Part shown: positions 7,088-9,876 of the stretch, piece after piece | How the letters are laid out: each line of letters opens with the position of its first letter | How positions within the stretch are numbered: the first letter of the stretch is position 1 | Assembly (NCBI GenBank): GCA_020201235.1 | Contig: JAIVHD010000260.1 | Location: forward strand, 1-9,876 | Source of the DNA: Lysobacteraceae bacterium | GTDB lineage: Bacteria; Pseudomonadota; Gammaproteobacteria; Xanthomonadales; Wenzhouxiangellaceae | Reading direction: 5' to 3' | DNA: 9,876 bases | The notes under the pieces: model-generated | What the model saw: only the letters and a program-made list of their open reading frames with translations | The model's database searches: none | Told to the model about the DNA's origin: nothing | Position numbers and translations under genes: made by a program

Positions 7088-8080
7088 ATGAAGATAGTTT
7101 CTATATTCAATAACAAGGGTGGCGTAGGGAAAACCACCTACATGTACCACATCGCCCACTTGCTTGAGAGGAAGGGGAAAACTGTTCTTTTGGTTGACCT
7201 TGATAGCCAGTGCAATCTTTCCGCCTATTCAATTTCTGACTCTGAACTCGAGAAAAGCTGGAAATCCGACCGCGGTAACAGCATTTGGAACGCTCTTGAA
7301 CCTGTCTACGAGAGACTAGGTGATATAAGAAAACGTCAACCGTCATCAATCAAAAGCGATTACCCGAATCTCCATCTGATTCCTGGTGATGTTCTCTTAA
7401 GTAATTTTGAAGATACCTTGGGCGATTCGTGGACTAGCGCTAAAGGTGGAAGCGCCGGGGATCTGCGCGTTCAATCAGCAATATACAGATACGTTCTTTG
7501 GGCCGCCGATAAAGTTAAAGCTGATGTAGTAATGCTAGATCTAGGCCCAAATCTCGGAGCGTTAAATCGGTCGGCCCTGGCGGCGAGTGACTATTTTATA
7601 GTGCCAATGTCTCCCGATCTGTTCTCGATTAGGGGCACTCAGAATCTCGGATCAAAACTCGTTGGATGGCAAAAAGAATGGGAGCAATGTAAGCAATCGT
7701 ATAAAGGGGATTCAATAGAGCTTCCGAGTGGAAAACCGGTTTTCTTAGGCTATGTTATGCAGCAGCATAATGTAAGAAAAACAAAGTCGGGCATGACGAG
7801 AGGTTGGTCTCTTTTTGGCAGTCAGGTTGAAGCAGCAGTCAAAGAGAACATAATTGATAAACTAGACCCTTTGGGGCAAGTACATCATTGGAGTACAGGT
7901 ACTTGGAATATAGGGAAAATACCAAACCTCCATAGTTTGGTGCCTTACTCGTTAAAAGCCAGAAAGCCCGTTTTCGACTGCAAAGCTAAGGATGGCTTGA
8001 ACGGTGCGCATATTACTACCGCAAGAAAATCAATAAATCACTTTAACCCGATAGTTGATAAGTTACTGCAAGTCGTATAA
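7088..8080 (+). CDS. Cassette 1: orphan ParA/MinD-like P-loop ATPase
   Basis: The 330-residue protein has the deviant Walker A motif NNKGGVGKTT (residues 8-17, signature Lys10 and Lys15), the A' strand VLLVDLDSQCN (33-43) and a Walker B strand VVMLDLGPN (147-155). The C-terminal IPNLHSLVPYSLKARKPVF resembles the end of the ParA fold. ParA proteins dimerise on ATP, often bind DNA non-specifically and move cargo, normally with a ParB partner. No ParB or centromere-like repeats are seen here, so classical plasmid partition is unlikely. Insertions at about 45-130 and 190-230 make it longer than minimal Soj. GGAG lies five bases before ATG 7088. The stop codon TAA (8078-8080) is inside the attC R'' box. 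It is AT-richer than the left region, a sign of transfer. Standalone ParA-like ATPases also occur among defence and mobile-element cargo; that role is inference only. Confidence 0.88.
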   Translation: MKIVSIFNNKGGVGKTTYMYHIAHLLERKGKTVLLVDLDSQCNLSAYSISDSELEKSWKSDRGNSIWNALEPVYERLGDIRKRQPSSIKSDYPNLHLIPGDVLLSNFEDTLGDSWTSAKGGSAGDLRVQSAIYRYVLWAADKVKADVVMLDLGPNLGALNRSALAASDYFIVPMSPDLFSIRGTQNLGSKLVGWQKEWEQCKQSYKGDSIELPSGKPVFLGYVMQQHNVRKTKSGMTRGWSLFGSQVEAAVKENIIDKLDPLGQVHHWSTGTWNIGKIPNLHSLVPYSLKARKPVFDCKAKDGLNGAHITTARKSINHFNPIVDKLLQVV

Positions 8081-8152
8081 CCAAGAGCTGTTGTCGGACA
8101 ATTTTTCCACCGCTGCGCGGTTCCAAAATTGCCGCAAAGCTCAGCGTTATGG
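8075..8152 (+). other. attC: attC site of cassette 1 (78 bases)
   Basis: R'' is GTATAAC (8075-8081) and R' is GTTATGG (8146-8152), with the cut after G8146. The arms pair as GAGCT with AGCTC, then CAATTTT with AAAATTG, then CCGC with GCGG around a TGC loop. This gives the long imperfect hairpin expected of attC. Confidence 0.87.
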
Positions 8153-8173
8153 TAAAGAATAGCGAGGTTACAC

Positions 8174-8683
8174 ATGTACGAATGGAAATCAGAATATGAT
8201 GATTTGACTAACGAATTCGCCATTAAGCATTTCGGGCCTAAAGGTTACTCAAATATCACTTCGTTTTTTCCATGCATGAGGGATAAATATAAATGGGCTA
8301 CTTATAGACCCGACATTCCAGATTCAAGAGTAGCTGCAAAAAATAATACTGAATACCATGGGCTTGAAGAGCATGCAAAACAGTATCACGTAACTGCCCA
8401 GTATGAGGAAGCGTATCATTACTGGCTTATGGCAGCAGATTGGAGAAGGCAGGATATGCTAGCTCATAACTTTGATGATGACGGCCATAAAAGCGCAGTA
8501 ACTTTCTGCATCAAACAAGCCTTGTATAATAAAGCTTTAACAGAATGGCAAACGCGGGATGATTTACATGAAAGAAAAGCTCCGGCGCCTGAGGAATTTG
8601 AACTAACTGATGAGCTAATAAGAAAAATGGATGAGAAAGCAGAGAAGATTATCGAAGAGGCAATGAAGAATGGAAAACCATAA
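8174..8683 (+). CDS. Cassette 2: uncharacterised helical protein, weak ANR/PerC-like segment
   Basis: I do not recognise this 169-residue protein with confidence. It is charged, appears mostly helical, and has no signal peptide or membrane segment. Residues 62-119, containing EEHAKQYHVTAQYEEAYHYW and an AVTFCIKQ helix, resemble the pattern (A..A...G.YE.AA..W..AA.......EWA..R..FC) of small ANR/PerC-type virulence regulators, which are helical-hairpin proteins. The match is by eye and partial. The C-terminus (about 135-167) is a strongly charged helix, perhaps a coiled coil. GAGG stands six bases before ATG 8174, and the TAA stop (8681-8683) lies within the R'' box of its attC. It is alone in its cassette, so it should be expressed from upstream promoters or an unseen one. 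A role in regulation or in phage or stress response is possible but unproven. Confidence 0.8.
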   Translation: MYEWKSEYDDLTNEFAIKHFGPKGYSNITSFFPCMRDKYKWATYRPDIPDSRVAAKNNTEYHGLEEHAKQYHVTAQYEEAYHYWLMAADWRRQDMLAHNFDDDGHKSAVTFCIKQALYNKALTEWQTRDDLHERKAPAPEEFELTDELIRKMDEKAEKIIEEAMKNGKP

Positions 8684-8788
8684 CAATACGTGCCAGTCGG
8701 ACAGTTTGTTCCGTGGCTTTTTTGTGTTGCCGCTACGCTATAACACAAAACACCACTCCACAAACTGCCGCTGCACTCTGCGTTATGG
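8678..8788 (+). other. attC: attC site of cassette 2 (111 bases)
   Basis: R'' is CCATAAC (8678-8684) and R' is GTTATGG (8782-8788), perfectly complementary to each other. Inner arms CAGTTTGT and ACAAACTG pair, and a further stem GTGTT/AACAC lies in the long terminal region. The GTCGGACA and TGCCGC motifs are shared with the attC of cassette 1. Confidence 0.87.
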
Positions 8789-9082
8789 CTTATCGTCTTT
8801 ATTGCGCGAAAGTGCCAGATCATAGACTTCATTTCGGTTTCTTTTGCCGACAGCGAGAACGGTGACCGTAACGGTGGTATCTGATACAGAATAAACCAAG
8901 CGATATCCGAGTTGGCGCAGTTTGATTTTGTAGAGATTAGTGCCTCCGTTTACAGCTGCGGAGGGGACATGTGGGTTGGAAAGCCGTTCCTTGAGTTTTT
9001 TGAAGAAAAGCTCTCGGACATTGGGTCCGAGCTTTTTCCATTCCCTCAGGGCACTCTTCTTGAATGCTAACTCATAAATCAT
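8783..9082 (-). CDS. relE: Cassette 3: RelE-family mRNA interferase toxin
   Basis: RelE toxins enter the ribosomal A site and cut mRNA during translation; the partner antitoxin neutralises them. This 99-residue protein aligns without gaps by eye to E. coli RelE over its core: YKIKLR..GYRLVY and VGKR.R.EVY. The five residues known to matter for RelE catalysis are all present at the same numbers: Lys52, Lys54, Arg61, Arg81 and Tyr87. It is therefore probably active. Its ATG (9080-9082) overlaps the antitoxin stop by 11 bases, the usual coupled order of antitoxin first. It lies on the strand opposite the other cassette genes and reads toward intI. Its TAA stop is the complement of the first three bases of the cassette (8783-8785), so the gene runs to the very cassette edge. 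Confidence 0.93.
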   Translation of the reverse strand: MIYELAFKKSALREWKKLGPNVRELFFKKLKERLSNPHVPSAAVNGGTNLYKIKLRQLGYRLVYSVSDTTVTVTVLAVGKRNRNEVYDLALSRNKDDKP

Positions 9083-9320
9083 CCAGGCTAACCTTTATGC
9101 TTTCTTCATCCATGCGGCTTTTAGCAAGTTCCAACAGCTCTTTATCTTCTATGAGATCCATCATCGCTTCATAGGCTTTGGCGGGGATACAATAAAAAGC
9201 AGGTTCATTCCTGTTAAGTACAGCAATGGGCATGCCTTCCCCACTGGCTACGACTTTCATGGGGTTGGCTTTCAGTTCGGAGATGCTGGCAGCGATCTCA
9301 GTTAGGATTTGATGTGTCAT
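9072..9320 (-). CDS. Cassette 3: Phd/YefM-family antitoxin (StbD-like)
   Basis: The 82-residue protein begins MTHQILTEIAASISELKANP and continues VVASGEGMPIAVLNRNEPAFYCIPA, the conserved DNA-binding/dimerisation core of Phd/YefM antitoxins of the StbD subgroup. The acidic C-terminus (about 60-82) would wrap the RelE toxin. The pairing of a Phd-type antitoxin with a RelE-type toxin is the StbDE arrangement, not RelBE, whose antitoxin is a ribbon-helix-helix protein. I chose ATG 9320 because AAGGG lies seven bases upstream; a TTG at 9338 in the same frame would add six residues but has no comparable RBS. The antitoxin, probably with toxin as co-repressor, should bind the inverted repeat in its own promoter. 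Confidence 0.92.
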   Translation of the reverse strand: MTHQILTEIAASISELKANPMKVVASGEGMPIAVLNRNEPAFYCIPAKAYEAMMDLIEDKELLELAKSRMDEESIKVSLDDL

Positions 9321-9354
9321 GAAAATGCCCTTAGGCAAAGGAATATGAGACCGA

Positions 9355-9383
9355 ATAATAGACCTTTTAAGAGGTCTTGTAAA
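9355..9383 (-). promoter_or_regulatory. Toxin-antitoxin promoter with inverted-repeat operator in the spacer
   Basis: On the minus strand TTTACA (9378-9383) and TATTAT (9355-9360) are separated by exactly 17 bases, a near-consensus sigma70 promoter. The plus-strand inverted repeat AGACCTTTTAAGAGGTCT (9360-9377) fills the spacer, with six-base perfect arms. A dimeric repressor bound there would occlude RNA polymerase. The promoter lies inside the cassette, just before its attC, so the pair carries its own expression wherever it is inserted. Confidence 0.82.
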
Positions 9384-9384
9384 G

Positions 9385-9442
9385 CCATAACAATCAATTC
9401 CACGCGACCAGCGGAGCTGGCGCGTGAATATGGGCGTTATAT
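9385..9442 (+). other. attC: attC site of cassette 3 (58 bases)
   Basis: R'' is CCATAAC (9385-9391) and R' is GTTATAT (9436-9442). The stem ATTCCACGCG pairs with CGCGTGAAT leaving one extra base, then CCAGC pairs with GCTGG around a GGA loop. This is a compact attC with the extrahelical base that helps define the recombining strand. Confidence 0.87.
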
Positions 9443-9463
9443 GCCAAAAACGGAGCCATTCAG

Positions 9464-9853
9464 ATGATCAAAACGATTTTGACTGCATTACTTCTAAGGA
9501 CGACCAATTGGACAGTCATATCCCGAAGATGCCCGGGTAGCCGACCGACCCGGCCGACCCCCGGCCGGAACAAGGCCAACGAAAACGGGTCCGGCAACGG
9601 GCTCCGGCCCCGCTCGGTCCAATACTGGAATTCAGGGTCAGAATCGGGTACATTAGACTTCAGCAAGCCATCTAAGGCACGGGGCAACGCCAGAAATGAA
9701 AGAAAACGCACGACAACCGTCCAGGATTTTACCCAAAATCGGCACTTTCGCAGCCGGGTCGAAAATACAATCCCCAATAGATCAGTCCACGCCAGTCTGA
9801 TGGGCGGCTTAGTCCAACAGACATTTATACGCCATGCTGCGCACGGCGAATAA
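9464..9853 (+). CDS. Cassette 4: basic low-complexity hypothetical protein
   Basis: I do not recognise this 129-residue ORF. It is preceded by GGAG eight bases before ATG 9464. After a short hydrophobic start (MIKTILTALLL) it is rich in Arg, Asn, Ser, Thr, Gly and Pro with no obvious hydrophobic core, so it would be basic and largely disordered. No domain or catalytic motif is seen. Its last 14 codons run through the attC stem to a TAA at 9851-9853, which is unusual compared with the other cassettes, whose stops lie in the R boxes. The segment 9525-9610 is far more GC-rich than its surroundings and palindromic, so the cassette may carry a structured RNA instead of, or as well as, a protein. 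An antisense ORF (9460-9777, -) covers the same bases; I cannot rule it out. Confidence 0.4.
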   Translation: MIKTILTALLLRTTNWTVISRRCPGSRPTRPTPGRNKANENGSGNGLRPRSVQYWNSGSESGTLDFSKPSKARGNARNERKRTTTVQDFTQNRHFRSRVENTIPNRSVHASLMGGLVQQTFIRHAAHGE

Positions 9854-9870
9854 ATGCTTATTAGTTAGGG
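9812..9870 (+). other. attC: attC site of cassette 4 (59 bases)
   Basis: R'' is GTCCAAC (9812-9818) and R' is GTTAGGG (9864-9870). The inner arms CATTTATACGCC and GGCGAATAAATG pair with one mismatch around a short loop. The R boxes are of the GTCYAAC/GTTAGGG type, unlike the CCATAAC/GTTATGG type of the neighbouring sites. Confidence 0.78.
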
Positions 9871-9876
9871 TTACAT

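Larger units (their letters stand above)
5812..9876. mobile_element. Chromosomal-type integron: intI, attI and at least four cassettes, running off the right edge
   Basis: The element has an integrase gene on the -, an attI-like region and a run of cassettes ending in attC sites on the +. Taking the cut between G and TT of each GTTRRRY core, the cassettes are 7061-8146 (ParA-like), 8147-8782 (helical protein), 8783-9436 (RelE/Phd toxin-antitoxin, reversed) and 9437-9864 (basic ORF); bases 9865-9876 begin a fifth. GC content falls and codon use changes at about 7060, as expected for acquired cassettes. No resistance gene, transposon gene or IS is visible, so this is not a class 1 clinical integron. 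Confidence 0.92.

Noticed and set aside
9336..9338. TTG 9338 as the antitoxin start
   Set aside because: ATG 9320 has AAGGG at ideal spacing and matches the usual N-terminus of the family.
9460..9777. Minus-strand ORF of 105 codons in cassette 4
   Set aside because: It runs against attC orientation without a visible RBS or promoter. It is kept only as an alternative because the plus-strand ORF is also weak.
7061..9876. CRISPR array as an explanation for the repeated GTTAT/TAAC motifs
   Set aside because: The repeats are 7-base core boxes of attC hairpins spaced by whole cassettes, with no regular repeat-spacer pattern.

Overview
The window looks like a chromosomal segment of a high-GC gammaproteobacterium that ends in a mobile (chromosomal-type) integron. 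The taxon is an inference from the gene families, the GC-rich codon use of the left two thirds and the intI type; I cannot name a genus.

Left region (1-5668, GC-rich, all on +). It starts inside a beta-CASP metallo-beta-lactamase-fold RNA-processing enzyme. Next come an AMP/thymidine phosphorylase-like gene and a PRPP synthetase whose start overlaps its stop (GTGA). Together they suggest RNA/nucleotide breakdown and phosphoribosyl salvage. An amidohydrolase gene and a cytoplasmic-type N-acetylmuramoyl-L-alanine amidase follow. Two of these genes look broken in the same way. The phosphorylase has lost about 55-60 residues and changed frame near 2266. The amidohydrolase has a good RBS and signal peptide (from ATG 3855) in one frame, while the catalytic domain lies in another frame with its N-terminal strand region missing.

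Integron platform (5812-7066). A full-length integron integrase gene lies on the - strand, with a promoter overlapped by a perfect-core LexA box (CTGT-N8-ACAG). To its right is an attI-like region rich in palindromes, with the inferred crossover at 7060/7061.

Cassette array (7061-9876, lower GC). Four attC sites can be drawn by eye, at 8075-8152, 8678-8788, 9385-9442 and 9812-9870. They delimit four cassettes: (1) an orphan ParA-like ATPase; (2) a 169-residue helical protein with a weak ANR/PerC-like segment; (3) a RelE toxin with a Phd/YefM antitoxin on the - strand, driven by its own strong promoter with an inverted-repeat operator filling the spacer; (4) a basic, low-complexity ORF containing a GC-rich palindromic island. 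The array continues past the right edge.

How it fits together: SOS induction should raise integrase and reshuffle cassettes. The toxin-antitoxin cassette may stabilise the array. Cassettes 1, 2 and 4 are the unknown cargo and the best candidates for an undescribed function.
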